DNA of 64,000 nt from Azoarcus_F sp048158365 (lineage in GTDB: Bacteria > Pseudomonadota > Gammaproteobacteria > Burkholderiales > Rhodocyclaceae): the NCBI GenBank assembly GCA_048158365.1, contig JBLLNL010000003.1. One strand, given 5' to 3'. A program made the translations under genes and the position numbers. The stretch's first letter is position 1; the number at the start of each line of letters is the position of its first letter. Shown here piece by piece: positions 26,765-36,376 of the stretch. The notes under the pieces were generated by a model that was given only the letters and a program-made list of their open reading frames with translations, ran no database searches and was not told the DNA's origin.

Positions 26765-28171
26765 ATGGACATTCAAATCATTCATCATGGTGCCAGGGAC
26801 GGGGTCACCGGATCCTGCCACCAACTCGTCGTCGACCGCCGCAACAGCCTGCTGATCGACTGCGGCCTGTTTCAGGGTGCGGAAACCTCGCAGGACGGTC
26901 GCGGCAGCGCGGAGCAACTGCAGATCGGGTTCCCGATCGACACCGTACGGGCGCTGGTCGCGACCCATGTGCATATCGACCATGTCGGACGCATCCCGTA
27001 CCTGCTGGCGGCAGGTTACACTGGGCTGATCCTATGCAGTGAACCCTCCGCACGGCTGCTGCCGATCGTGCTCGCGGACGCGTTCGCGCTCGGTTTCACG
27101 CGTGATCGACGTCTGATCGAACGCTATCTGCGCATCGTCGAATCCCGCATCGTCGCACTGCCGTACCGCCAGTGGCACACCGTGGTCGACAATCCGGACT
27201 CGAGATGCCGCATCCGGCTGCAGCGGGCCGGCCACATCCTCGGTTCCGCGTATGTCGAGTGCGACCTGCACGATCTGAAGTCGGGCGAGCGCAAGCGTGT
27301 GCTGTTCTCGGGCGATCTCGGCGCACCGCACGCACCCATCCTGCCTGCGCCGACGCCGCCCTGGCACGCCGACGTGGTCGTGCTGGAGAGTACCTACGGC
27401 GACCGCGCCCATGCCAATCGGCGCACCCGTCGCCAGTATTTCGAACAGATACTGGTGCATGCGCTGTCAGATGGCGGCACGGTGGTCATCCCGGCCTTCA
27501 GCATCGGCCGGACCCAGGAACTGCTTTACGAACTGGAGGACATGCTGCATCGCCATCGCCAGTCCGGCAAGGCCGCGCCGCTGTGGTCCAGGCTTCGCGT
27601 GTATCTGGACTCGCCGCTGGCGAAGCGCTTCACCGACGAATACCGGCGCCTGAAGCCGTTCTGGGATGCGGAGGCGCTCGCCAGGATCCGCGCCGGCCGC
27701 CAGCCGCTGGCCTTCGACCAACTCGTCGCGATCGACGCGCATGATGCGCACCTGGCCAATGTCCGCCGGCTCGCGGGCAACGACGAGCCCGCGGTCGTCA
27801 TCGCGGCGAGCGGAATGTGCGCGGGCGGCCGTGTCGTAAACTACCTGAAGGCGATGCTCGGCGATCCGCGCAACGACGTGCTGTTCATGGGCTATCAGGC
27901 GGCCGGCACGCCCGGCCGGACGATTCAGCAGTATGGGCCGCGTGGCGGCTATGTGGATCTGGACGGCGAACACGTCACGATCCGCGCCGGCATCCACACG
28001 TTGTCCGGCTACTCGGCCCACGCCGACCGCGACGACCTCACCCGCTTCATCACCCGCATGCGCCACCTGCCGAGCGAAGTGCGCCTGATCCACGGCGAAC
28101 GCACCGCGCGCGAAGCCCTGGCGACACACCTGACCGAACGCACCGGCGGCAAGGTGAAGGTCGTGCCGTAG
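26765..28171 (+). CDS. MBL-fold beta-CASP ribonuclease-like hydrolase
   Basis: This 468-residue protein of the RNase J/CPSF-73-like superfamily has the metallo-beta-lactamase motif THVHIDHVGRIPYL near residue 75, AGHILGSAYVE (motif 3) and LFSGDLGAPH (motif 4). It also has the beta-CASP parts VVLESTYGDRAH and VIPAFSIGRTQELL, the late GFMGYQAAGTPG-like segment, and SGYSAHADRDDL with the final metal ligand His. It is predicted to cleave RNA in the cytoplasm. It stands alone between the acyltransferase and a tRNA gene. A strong bidirectional terminator follows. Confidence 0.92.
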   Translation: MDIQIIHHGARDGVTGSCHQLVVDRRNSLLIDCGLFQGAETSQDGRGSAEQLQIGFPIDTVRALVATHVHIDHVGRIPYLLAAGYTGLILCSEPSARLLPIVLADAFALGFTRDRRLIERYLRIVESRIVALPYRQWHTVVDNPDSRCRIRLQRAGHILGSAYVECDLHDLKSGERKRVLFSGDLGAPHAPILPAPTPPWHADVVVLESTYGDRAHANRRTRRQYFEQILVHALSDGGTVVIPAFSIGRTQELLYELEDMLHRHRQSGKAAPLWSRLRVYLDSPLAKRFTDEYRRLKPFWDAEALARIRAGRQPLAFDQLVAIDAHDAHLANVRRLAGNDEPAVVIAASGMCAGGRVVNYLKAMLGDPRNDVLFMGYQAAGTPGRTIQQYGPRGGYVDLDGEHVTIRAGIHTLSGYSAHADRDDLTRFITRMRHLPSEVRLIHGERTAREALATHLTERTGGKVKVVP

Positions 28172-28228
28172 GGATGGCTTCGGCGCGGACGTATGCCCGA
28201 TCCGCGCCCATGCGGCCCGATCACCCGC

Positions 28229-28272
28229 GAAAAGCAGAAAAGCCCGGAAAACTCCCGGGCTTTTCTGCTTTT
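28229..28272. terminator. Bidirectional rho-independent terminator
   Basis: AAAGCAGAAAAGCCCGG and CCGGGCTTTTCTGCTTT form a near-perfect stem of about 17 bp with a short AAAACTC loop. It has T-runs on both strands. It ends the beta-CASP gene on the plus strand and the tRNA-Ser transcript on the minus strand. Confidence 0.85.
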
Positions 28273-28276
28273 GATA

Positions 28277-28369
28277 TGGCGGAGAGGGTGGGATTCGAAC
28301 CCACGTGCCAGGTTTCCCTGACCATCCGATTTCGAGTCGGCGCCGTTATGGCCACTTCGGTACCTCTCC
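28277..28369 (-). tRNA. tRNA-Ser (anticodon CGA)
   Basis: This 93-base class II tRNA has acceptor ends GGAGAGG and CCTCTCC, anticodon stem-loop CCGA-CTCGAAA-TCGG (anticodon CGA, reads UCG), a long variable arm, the TTCGAATCC T-loop and an encoded CCA. The long variable arm is diagnostic for serine, leucine or tyrosine, and the anticodon fixes serine. Confidence 0.96.
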
Positions 28370-28470
28370 GGATCCGGCGGCAATCGCCGGGAGGCCGAAT
28401 TATACGCACAAGCCTGCCGTGCGACAACGTCGACGGCGCGCATATTGCGGGGCCCGCAGACTCGCCCGGA

Positions 28471-29880
28471 TCAGCGTTCGCGCAGACTCTCGCTGGCGAC
28501 CTGGAGCAAGGGGCCGAGGAAGTATTCGAACAGGCGGCGCTTGCCGAGCCGGATCTCGACAAGCACCGACATGCCGGGCGATAGCCGCACCTGACGGCCG
28601 TCGACATTCAGGTGATCCCGTGCAAGCCGCACCCGCGCGGCGAATACCAGGCCGAGGGTCTCGTGCTGGATCGCATCGGACGACAGGCTTAGGATCTCGC
28701 CCTCGATGGTGCCGTATCGGGTGAACGGAAAGGTCTCGACCTTGATCTCGACGCGCTGGCCGGGCACGACGAAACCGATGTCCTTGTTCGCCACCATCGC
28801 CTCGACCTCCAGCGGACTGTCGAGCGGCACGACGACCATCAGCGCTTGCGCCGGCGTCACGACACCGCCGACGGTGTGAACGGCGAGCTGCTGCACGACG
28901 CCGTCGACCGGCGCGTCCAGCCGAAACGCGCGCTCGCGGGCCTCGGCCTTGCGCAGTTCCTGCGTCAGCACCGCCCGGCGTTCCTCGGCAGCCAGCAGTC
29001 GGTCCAGCCATTCCCGTCGCGTCTCCGCGATGATGCGCGCCCGGTTGCGGTGCGCCTCCTCGATCGCGGCATCGATCTGGGCCAGCGTCTCCAGTTGCGC
29101 CGCGAGTTCGCGTTCCTGTTCGATGCGGGTTTGCTCCAGTTCCAGAAAGTGGTGGCGCGACACGAAGCGTTTGTCCAGCAGGTCACGAAGGTCCCTCACC
29201 CGCTGTTCGACGATGGGCAGCGTGCGTTGCAGCTTCTCGGTCCGGGCCTGCGTCGCGCGGCGTTCGGCCTCACGGCGGGCGATCTCGGCATCAAGTTGCT
29301 CGATTGCGGACAGAAAGGCCGCGTAGGTGCCTTCGACCACGCGCTGAACGGTTCCGAGTCCGGCCGGACCGAAATCCGTATCCGACATTGAACCGCGTTC
29401 GAGCGCGGCGAGCAGTGCCCGGCTTCGGTGCGCGTCGAGCACGAGGCTGTCCCGCTCGCCTCGCAGGCGCTCGACATCGGCGCGCGCCTGCGTCGGGTCG
29501 AGCACCAGCAGCGGCTCGCCGGCGCGCACCGACTGGCCATCGCGCACATGGACGGCCTGGACGGTGCCGGCCTCGATCGACTGGATCAGCTTGCTGCGGC
29601 TGTCGGGCACGATCTTGCCGCCGGCGGTGGCGACCACGTCGATCTGCCCGAATGCGGCCCAGCATACGGCCAGCAGTGCGAACAGCAGGATCAGACCGAT
29701 AACGATGCGCGGCGCCGGATGGACCGGGGTCTCCTGCAGGGCCAGGGTCGCCGGCAGGAAACGCGCCTCGTGCGGCAGACGCTGCGGCGGCTGCAGGTCG
29801 CGGCGATGTCGCCAGGCATGGCCGAACACCTTGCGGTAGCGGTGCAGCAGTTCTCGAAATGCGTCGAAGCGGACGCCCAT
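28471..29880 (-). CDS. Type I secretion membrane-fusion protein (HlyD family)
   Basis: This 469-residue adaptor has one N-terminal membrane span (IVIGLILLFALLAVCWAAFG), a lipoyl half-motif (GTVQAVHVRDGQSVRAGEPL), a long coiled-coil hairpin over residues 120-320, the second lipoyl half (LDAPVDGVVQQLAVHTVGGV) and a C-terminal beta domain. It links the ABC transporter to an outer-membrane TolC-like channel, which is not encoded here. ATG 29880 lies one base after the ABC-transporter stop, so the two are coupled. The longer frame to 29973 is rejected. Confidence 0.94.
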   Translation of the reverse strand: MGVRFDAFRELLHRYRKVFGHAWRHRRDLQPPQRLPHEARFLPATLALQETPVHPAPRIVIGLILLFALLAVCWAAFGQIDVVATAGGKIVPDSRSKLIQSIEAGTVQAVHVRDGQSVRAGEPLLVLDPTQARADVERLRGERDSLVLDAHRSRALLAALERGSMSDTDFGPAGLGTVQRVVEGTYAAFLSAIEQLDAEIARREAERRATQARTEKLQRTLPIVEQRVRDLRDLLDKRFVSRHHFLELEQTRIEQERELAAQLETLAQIDAAIEEAHRNRARIIAETRREWLDRLLAAEERRAVLTQELRKAEARERAFRLDAPVDGVVQQLAVHTVGGVVTPAQALMVVVPLDSPLEVEAMVANKDIGFVVPGQRVEIKVETFPFTRYGTIEGEILSLSSDAIQHETLGLVFAARVRLARDHLNVDGRQVRLSPGMSVLVEIRLGKRRLFEYFLGPLLQVASESLRER

Positions 29881-29881
29881 G

Positions 29882-32062
29882 TCAGCGCCCCTGCAGACGC
29901 AGCAGCTGCGCGTAGGCGCCCCCTTGCCGGCGCGCGAGTTCGTCATGCGAGCCGACCTCGACGATCTCGCCACGCTCCATCACGACGATCCGGTTGGCGT
30001 CGCGCACCGCAGTGAGCCGATGCGCGATGATGATGACGGTGCGCCCGCTGCAGATCGCGCGCATGTTGCGCTGAATCACGCTTTCGGACTCGTAGTCGAG
30101 CGCGCTGGTTGCCTCGTCGAAGATCAGGATGCGCGGACGCCCCATCAAAGCCCGTGCGATCGCGATGCGCTGTCGCTGCCCGCCGGACAGAGTGGAGCCG
30201 TGTTCGCCGACGACAGTGTCGTAGCCGTCGGGCAGTTCCAGGATGAAGTCGTGCGCACCGGCGAGCTTCGCGGCGTCGATGGCCTGTTCGATCGGTGCGC
30301 CCGGTTCGGTCAGCGCGATGTTCTCCCGGATCGAGCGGTTGAACAGCAGGTTGTCCTGCATCACGACGCCGATCTGGCGGCGCAGCGACGCGGCATCGGC
30401 CTGGGCGAGATCGATGCCGTCCACCAGCACCCGACCCCGCTCGGGCACGAACAGGCGCTGCACCAGCCGCGCGAGCGTGCTCTTGCCCGAACCGGAGCGG
30501 CCGACGATGCCGACGACCTCGCCCGGTTCGACCGAGAGGCTCACCCCGCGCAGCACCTCCGGTCCGTCCGGTCGATAGCGAAAGCGCACCTGGTCGAACT
30601 CGATCCGGCCGGTCAGCGGCGGCATCGTCGAGCGGTTGCCACGCACCAGTTCGGTTCGCGTATTGAGGATGTCGCCGAGGCGCTGGACCGAGATGCCGAC
30701 CTGCTGGAAATCGGTCCACAGTTGCGCCAGACGCATGATCGGCTGGGCTACCCGCGCGGCCAGCATGTTGAACGCGATCAACTGCCCGACCGTCAGCTCG
30801 CCGTCGATGACCAGCCGGGCGCCCAGCCACAGCGTGCCGACGGTGACCAGCTTGCCGACCAGATTGACGCTCTCGTGCGCGAGCGTAGACAACGTGTTGG
30901 CGCGGAAACTGGCCGACACGTAGCTGGCGAGCTGATTGTCCCAGCGGCGCGTCATCTGCGGCTCGACCGCCATGCTCTTGATCGTATCGACCCCCGACAC
31001 CGCCTCGACCAGAAAAGCCTGATTTTCGGCGCCGCGGTTGAACTTCTCGTGCAGCCGCGCGCGCAACAGTGGCGTGATCGACACCGAGATCAGCGCGTAC
31101 AGCGGCAGCGACGCCAGCACCACCAGCGTCAGCCAGCCGCTGTAGAACAGCATCACCGCGATGAACACGACCGAGAAGAACACGTCCAGCACGACCGTGA
31201 TCGCGTTGCCGGTCAGGAAGGAACGGATGCTCTCGAGCTCGCGCACCCGCGCGACCGAATCGCCCACCCGCCGCGCCTGGAAGTACGCCAGCGGCAAGGC
31301 CAGCAGATGCCGGAACAGGCGTGCGCCCAGTTCGACGTCGATGCGGCAGGTGGTGTGCGCGAACACATAGCTGCGCAAGCCGGACAGCACCACCTCGAAC
31401 AGCGACACCGCGAGCAGCCCGATCGCGATCACGTCCAGCGTCGTGAGGCCACGATGAACCAGCACCTTGTCCATCACCACCTGGAAGAACAGGGGCGTGA
31501 CCAGCGCGAACAGTTGCAGCACGAAGGACACCAGCAGCACCTCGCCGATCAGCCGCCGATGCCTGACCAGCGCCGGGATGAACCACGAGAAATCGAAGCG
31601 CGCGAGTTCGCCGGTCATCGACGCGCGCGACGCGAACAGGATCAGTTGCCCGTTCCAGGCCTGCGCAAACGCGTCCCGGCCGATCACCCGCGGCCGAGGG
31701 TCCCGTGGATCATGGACCAGCACCTTGTCCGCGTCGGCACGTGCGAGCACGATGAAGTCGCCGCTTGTGGTTACCGCTATCGCCGGCAACGGGGTACGGT
31801 CCAGGCGCTGCAGCGACGTCGTCACCCGGGTGGCCTGAAGCTGCAGGTTTTTTGCCGCGAGCAGGATGTCACTGACGCTCAGGGGCTGACCGTCATGGGC
31901 GAACTCGTGCGCGAGCTGATCGGGATCGACCGCCACGCCGTGATAGCGGGCGAGCATGACCAGGCAGGCGAGCGCGGTGTCGGGCGCCGCGTCCGGGGCG
32001 GAGCCGGGCGACGCGTGTGCTTCGCGGGCGTTCGGCGCGAACGCGAGTGTGTCTGAAGTCAT
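29882..32062 (-). CDS. Type I secretion ABC transporter with C39-like domain (HlyB type)
   Basis: This 726-residue protein has three parts. The N-terminal 130 residues form a C39-like domain in which the catalytic Cys position (usually DCG) is replaced (PDTALACLVMLARYHG), so it should bind but not cleave the substrate, as in HlyB. A six-span permease domain (about 150-430) follows, then an ATPase domain with Walker A GRSGSGKSTLARL, signature LSGGQRQRIAIARAL and Walker B ILIFDEATSALD. It exports RTX proteins with a C-terminal uncleaved signal, and the RTX lipase gene directly upstream is the obvious cargo. Confidence 0.95.
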   Translation of the reverse strand: MTSDTLAFAPNAREAHASPGSAPDAAPDTALACLVMLARYHGVAVDPDQLAHEFAHDGQPLSVSDILLAAKNLQLQATRVTTSLQRLDRTPLPAIAVTTSGDFIVLARADADKVLVHDPRDPRPRVIGRDAFAQAWNGQLILFASRASMTGELARFDFSWFIPALVRHRRLIGEVLLVSFVLQLFALVTPLFFQVVMDKVLVHRGLTTLDVIAIGLLAVSLFEVVLSGLRSYVFAHTTCRIDVELGARLFRHLLALPLAYFQARRVGDSVARVRELESIRSFLTGNAITVVLDVFFSVVFIAVMLFYSGWLTLVVLASLPLYALISVSITPLLRARLHEKFNRGAENQAFLVEAVSGVDTIKSMAVEPQMTRRWDNQLASYVSASFRANTLSTLAHESVNLVGKLVTVGTLWLGARLVIDGELTVGQLIAFNMLAARVAQPIMRLAQLWTDFQQVGISVQRLGDILNTRTELVRGNRSTMPPLTGRIEFDQVRFRYRPDGPEVLRGVSLSVEPGEVVGIVGRSGSGKSTLARLVQRLFVPERGRVLVDGIDLAQADAASLRRQIGVVMQDNLLFNRSIRENIALTEPGAPIEQAIDAAKLAGAHDFILELPDGYDTVVGEHGSTLSGGQRQRIAIARALMGRPRILIFDEATSALDYESESVIQRNMRAICSGRTVIIIAHRLTAVRDANRIVVMERGEIVEVGSHDELARRQGGAYAQLLRLQGR

Positions 32063-32109
32063 CCGGGCGCGATGTGGGTTTGATCGGGTAAGGGTGAGGG
32101 TGAGAAGGG

Positions 32110-32143
32110 GCGCGCCCGCGCTTCTACCCCTGCGCGGGCGCGC
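32110..32143. other. GC-rich hairpin between the RTX lipase and ABC transporter genes
   Basis: GCGCGCCCGCGC (32110-32121) and GCGCGGGCGCGC (32132-32143) form a perfect 12-bp stem with a 10-base loop. There is no T-run on the minus strand, so full termination is unlikely. Partial termination or mRNA end protection could lower transporter expression relative to the abundant substrate. Confidence 0.7.
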
Positions 32144-32181
32144 GCTTACACCCTCCGGACAGGAGAGTGCGCGAGCCGGAT

Positions 32182-35100
32182 CTACTGCCAGCTTGCGGCG
32201 ATCACCGGATCGAGCGTCTCGCGATAATGAGCCGGCAGACTGCTCTGGCCCGCCGCCGGCGGCGCGAATGCGGCCATCGCCGAGACCAGCGCATCGACCT
32301 GCCCGTCCTCGAGCAGGCCACCGTCATGGGTGCGGATCTGCTCGATGCGGTACGCGTCGTCCGCATACCAGTTCATGACGGTGACACTGTCCGGCGTGCC
32401 GACGATGCTGACTTCCAGATCCGACCCGTTTCGGGCGAACCAGAGCTGATCGGCGGTCACGCCCGCTGCGAACTTCAGTACATCGACGTTTCCGGGCGTA
32501 AGATCGTGATCGAGAATCGTGTCCTGACCCGAGCCACGCCCGAACAGATAGGTGTCGTTGCCGCGTCCGCCTTCGAGATGGTCGTTGCCGATGCCGCCGT
32601 CCAGCACATCGTCGCCGTCGCCCCCATACAGCTGATCGTCACCGGCCCCGCCGCGCAGCACGTCGTTGCCGTCCCCGCCATGCAGACGATTGTTGCCATC
32701 GTTGCCGACCATGATGTTGTCGAGTTCGTTACCGCGACCTTCCAGATGCTCCGCTCCGAGCAGGGTCAGGTTCTCGACATGTTCGGGTAGCTTGAAGCTG
32801 ACCGTGGACCTGACTGTATCCACCCCTTCGCCTTCGAACTCGATGACCTTGTCGCCCGGGTTGTCGACGATATAGATGTCGTCGCCCGTCCCGCCGTACA
32901 TGAAGTCGGCGGCCGCAGCGCCATCGAGGGTGTCGTTGCCGGCGCCGCCGTACAGGCGGTTGGACGCACCGTTGCCGATGATGGTGTTGTCGAGATCGTT
33001 GCCGGTGCCGTTGCGCGCACCGTCGCCGATCAGGTGCAGATGCTCGACATGATCGGGCAGCGCATACGAGATCGTGCTGAACACGGTGTCGATGCCTTCG
33101 CCGGCACGCTCGACCACGACGTCGCCCCGATCGTCGACATGGTAGAAGTCGTTGCCGCGGCCGCCGATCATCCGATCGCGGCCCGGGCCACCGTCCAGCA
33201 CGTCGTTGCCGTCGCCTCCGATCAGCGTGTCGTCACCGGCGAGGCCGAGCAGCGTGTTGTGGCCGGCGTTGCCTACGATGACGTTGTCGAACGCGTTGCC
33301 AGTGCCGGAGATCGACGCGGTGCCGACCAGGCGCAGGTTCTCGACATGCTCGCCCAGCGTCCATGAGATGCGGCTCTCGACGGTGTCGATGCCGCCGTCG
33401 GCATGTTCGACCACCACGTCGTCCGGATCGTCGACGATGTAGGTGTCGTCACCGTCGCCGCCGCTCATCACGTCGGCGCCACCGCGCCCGTCGAGCCAGT
33501 CGTTGCCGTCGCCCCCGATCAGCACATCGTCGCCGGCACCCCCGACCAGGATGTTGCTGGCCGTCTGGCCCTCGAGCGTCTCGCCCGCATCCCCGGCCCA
33601 CTGGATCGCATCCAGGGCAAAGCTCCGGCCATCGTCGAAGCCGACCGTGTCGAGCCGGTACGCATCCTCGGCCATGGTGTGGAACCAGTTTGCGATCGCG
33701 ATGCGATCACGGCCGTTCGCATGCACGAAAACCAGTCGGTCGGCCTCGACCACGATCGCAAGGTCCGATGGATTGATGCCGGGGCCGAACCGCAGTCCAT
33801 CCTCGCCCGCATCGCCATGGGTCTCGACGATGATGTCGGCACCGTCGCCAAGCCTGAAGACATAGGTGTCGTCGCCTTCCCCGCCATACAGGATGTCGTC
33901 GCCCGCGCCGCCGTGAAGCACGTCGTCACCCGGCCCGCCCAGCACCAGGTCGTGCCCGGCCCCGCCGGACAGGGTCGCGCCCACATCGGCACCGATGACG
34001 ACGTCGCTGCGGGGAGTGCCCGCGCCATCCACCCGCAGTCCCGAATAACCGAAATCGGACAATGCCGCGACGATGCCGGGCAGCAGATGGGGATCGTCGA
34101 CTGCGAGTGCCAGCCAGTCCCGCAGTTGTCCATGACCATCCCAGCCCAGGCCGGCCAGCCGGGTCCCGACGAGGCGCTGCAGGTCCAGCAGATCCCGAAC
34201 CGCCTCTCCCGGTGCGTCGGCGAAGCGGGCCTCGAAGGCCGCGTGCATGCCGTCGAAGCTGAACTGGATGCCGGCGTCGGTGATGGAGAGGCTGAGCGTC
34301 GCGACATAGGGTTGGAGCCGCGTCTGCAGCAGCAGCGCATCGTAGACCGACGTGCGCAGCGCGTTCCACGCCTGGTCGAGCAGATGGCGTCGCTCGGCGA
34401 AGAGATCCACGGCGACCTGCGGGGCATCGGCTGCCGGCACGCCGAAGGCGCGTCCGCTGAAGCGCTCCAGCGTCTGCAACCGGTCCATCCACACGTCGAA
34501 CGCGTCGCTTCCCGCGACGACGCCGGCGATGTTAACGGTCGTCGGTCGCCCGCCGTAGGCTCCGTCGCCGGTCACCGCCAGTTCGGACGTCCTGCCCCAC
34601 TCCACAATCAGCTGGTCGAGCAGCGCCATCTGTTCGGCACGGGTGTCGGCGACGGAGTAGGCCTGCAGCAGTGCGGCCAGATCGGGCGACAGCGTCGCCG
34701 CCTCGCGCAGCCCGCGCACCGCGCCCGAGCCGTTCATGTCCGGCAGGATGGCGGTCACCTCGGTCAGCGGGATCGCGTCGGTGAAGCGGCTGCGGAAGGT
34801 GTCCTCGATCAGGTCGATGTCGCCCATTTCGGCGGTCACCTCGCCCAGCGTGCCCGACGATCCGTCTAGCCGCGTGAAGGTGCCGAGATCCGCGATCAGG
34901 TTGCCATTGGCCAGCGGGGTGCGGTTCGCGCGCTTGTCGACGCTCAGCGCCACGATACCGAGTTCGTCGAGCGTGAACAGCTCGTCGGCCTGGCTGACCC
35001 CGTCCTGATTCAGGTCCCGCCACACACGGAGCGCGCTCCAGTTGGCATCCTCGACATCGACGACACCATCGCCATTGGTGTCCTGCTGTGCCAGCGCATC

Positions 35101-36168
35101 GAATCCGTCCACCGCCCGCCCGATCACGGCACCGGTCTCGTCGTGCAGCGGCGTCGAGTCACCGAACAATTCCGTGCCGTCGTCGATTGTCCCGTTGCCG
35201 TTGCGATCGAGCACCAGAAACCCGTCATCCGGAAGCACCCAGCCCGACGCGGTACGCACGCCGTCACCGTTGTGGTCGAAGAACACCGGGTTCGCGGCGT
35301 CGATGCCGATCGTCTCCAGACCGTCGCCATCGAGATCGAGTGTGAGCGGGTCGCGACGGAGGATGGCGGCCTGGGCTGAATTGAACAGATTGCCGATCGC
35401 ATCGGGGATTCCGTCGATGGTTGCGCCCACACCGAAAGCGAACTCAAGAAATTCGGCGGCGAACAGATCAGAAACACTGTGCCCGGGCAACGGCATCGCC
35501 TCATTGGTGAAGCGATCGATCGAATGCGACCACCACCCGAGCGTACCGATGCCGGCTGCACTCAGAAACGGAAATCTCGACGCGAGCAGCACCGCTGCTG
35601 CGGCCGCGACCTCGGAAGGCACCACATGCGTTTCCACCGCACCGAGATGAGACGTTCCGGGAGCAATCGAAAAAGGGTCGAAACCGGTGCGGTGATTGGT
35701 GATGTGGTCGAAGTCGCCGTTGGGGTCGATGTCTAGCCTGTACAGATCATTCAGGCCGGCAATCAACTCCTTCGTTCCAAACGCATTGAAGGTGACAGCC
35801 TGGAACCCGGTCTCCGCGGCCAGGAGTTGAGTCAGGGAACCCCCAAGCGAGTGACCCGTCAGCGTAATCTGGGCACCGGGATTCGCCGCCCTGACAGTGT
35901 TCAAGAACCTCTTTGCGTAGATGTACTGGTACGGCAATTCACCCTTCGCCATCTGGATGTCGGCCTGCACGTCACCGTCAGCACCGAGAATCTCCGTACC
36001 ACGACTTGCAACCACGACTTCACCAGTTGCGGTTTTGACGAACGCCACCCCCTGGAATCCCGTCGGATTCTCGAGAGGTGGAATGTCGAGCCTCTCCCAA
36101 CCGGGCATAGCTCCCTCATTTTCGTATGCAAGCGCCGAAAGCTTCGCCAACTCTTCATTCGTTGCCAT
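32182..36168 (-). CDS. Secreted RTX protein with class 3 lipase domain
   Basis: This 1328-residue protein has no signal peptide. Residues 1-190 form a class 3 lipase-like alpha/beta hydrolase with oxyanion-type VVASRGTE and the nucleophile elbow LTGHSLGGSLTQ, and a possible catalytic His follows in SHLGAVETHVV. Next comes an EF-hand-like stretch (DGDGLETIG, DHNGDGVRT, DRNGNGTIDDG, DTNGDGVVD). From about residue 710 there are four or five blocks of GGxGxDxxx RTX nonapeptides (for example LHGGAGDDILYGGEGDD). They bind calcium outside the cell. The last 60 residues should hold the type I signal. ATG 36168 has a GGAG site. A longer frame runs into a palindromic repeat and is rejected. Confidence 0.9.
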   Translation of the reverse strand: MATNEELAKLSALAYENEGAMPGWERLDIPPLENPTGFQGVAFVKTATGEVVVASRGTEILGADGDVQADIQMAKGELPYQYIYAKRFLNTVRAANPGAQITLTGHSLGGSLTQLLAAETGFQAVTFNAFGTKELIAGLNDLYRLDIDPNGDFDHITNHRTGFDPFSIAPGTSHLGAVETHVVPSEVAAAAAVLLASRFPFLSAAGIGTLGWWSHSIDRFTNEAMPLPGHSVSDLFAAEFLEFAFGVGATIDGIPDAIGNLFNSAQAAILRRDPLTLDLDGDGLETIGIDAANPVFFDHNGDGVRTASGWVLPDDGFLVLDRNGNGTIDDGTELFGDSTPLHDETGAVIGRAVDGFDALAQQDTNGDGVVDVEDANWSALRVWRDLNQDGVSQADELFTLDELGIVALSVDKRANRTPLANGNLIADLGTFTRLDGSSGTLGEVTAEMGDIDLIEDTFRSRFTDAIPLTEVTAILPDMNGSGAVRGLREAATLSPDLAALLQAYSVADTRAEQMALLDQLIVEWGRTSELAVTGDGAYGGRPTTVNIAGVVAGSDAFDVWMDRLQTLERFSGRAFGVPAADAPQVAVDLFAERRHLLDQAWNALRTSVYDALLLQTRLQPYVATLSLSITDAGIQFSFDGMHAAFEARFADAPGEAVRDLLDLQRLVGTRLAGLGWDGHGQLRDWLALAVDDPHLLPGIVAALSDFGYSGLRVDGAGTPRSDVVIGADVGATLSGGAGHDLVLGGPGDDVLHGGAGDDILYGGEGDDTYVFRLGDGADIIVETHGDAGEDGLRFGPGINPSDLAIVVEADRLVFVHANGRDRIAIANWFHTMAEDAYRLDTVGFDDGRSFALDAIQWAGDAGETLEGQTASNILVGGAGDDVLIGGDGNDWLDGRGGADVMSGGDGDDTYIVDDPDDVVVEHADGGIDTVESRISWTLGEHVENLRLVGTASISGTGNAFDNVIVGNAGHNTLLGLAGDDTLIGGDGNDVLDGGPGRDRMIGGRGNDFYHVDDRGDVVVERAGEGIDTVFSTISYALPDHVEHLHLIGDGARNGTGNDLDNTIIGNGASNRLYGGAGNDTLDGAAAADFMYGGTGDDIYIVDNPGDKVIEFEGEGVDTVRSTVSFKLPEHVENLTLLGAEHLEGRGNELDNIMVGNDGNNRLHGGDGNDVLRGGAGDDQLYGGDGDDVLDGGIGNDHLEGGRGNDTYLFGRGSGQDTILDHDLTPGNVDVLKFAAGVTADQLWFARNGSDLEVSIVGTPDSVTVMNWYADDAYRIEQIRTHDGGLLEDGQVDALVSAMAAFAPPAAGQSSLPAHYRETLDPVIAASWQ

Positions 36169-36248
36169 CCTCGTCTCCTCCACTACGATTTTGCCGATGA
36201 TTGTTGAGCCCGCCATCAGGAAACTGATTGCGGTCGAAACACCCATTC

Positions 36249-36286
36249 CCTCCCCCTTCAAGGGGGAGGCCAGGAGGGGGATGGGT
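36249..36286 (-). repeat. Dispersed palindromic repeat, copy 2
   Basis: The stem is CCTCCCCCTTCAAGGGGGAGG (36249-36269, written as two arms of 10 around C), followed by the tail GCCAGGAGGGGGATGGGTC. It is inverted relative to copy 3, 20 bases away, making a two-element cluster upstream of the RTX lipase gene. Confidence 0.8.
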
Positions 36287-36306
36287 CATGGGCGCGCGCC
36301 GCTTCA

Positions 36307-36345
36307 GACCCATCCCCTCCCCAACCCTCCCCTTGAAGGGGAGGG
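36307..36345 (+). repeat. Dispersed palindromic repeat, copy 3
   Basis: GACCCATCCCCTCCCCAAC is followed by a CCCTCCCCTT-G-AAGGGGAGGG stem. With copy 2 it forms a head-to-head pair like a BIME. The pair separates the two unknown envelope genes from the RTX lipase gene and may affect read-through. Confidence 0.8.
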
Positions 36346-36376
36346 AGAGTTGATGTCGGCCTTCTGTCAGGCCCGT

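Noticed and set aside
29879..32056. Long plus-strand frame opposite the ABC transporter (725 codons)
   Set aside because: It is antisense to a well-conserved transporter, and its product is Gln/Arg/His-rich low complexity.
32566..33980. Tandem-repeat DNA that could be mistaken for a CRISPR-like array
   Set aside because: The periodicity comes from RTX nonapeptide codons inside one reading frame. Units are not separated by unique spacers of constant length.
33403..34869. Long plus-strand frame opposite the RTX repeats
   Set aside because: The repeat codons of the RTX region create open frames on the other strand. There is no start signal or domain.
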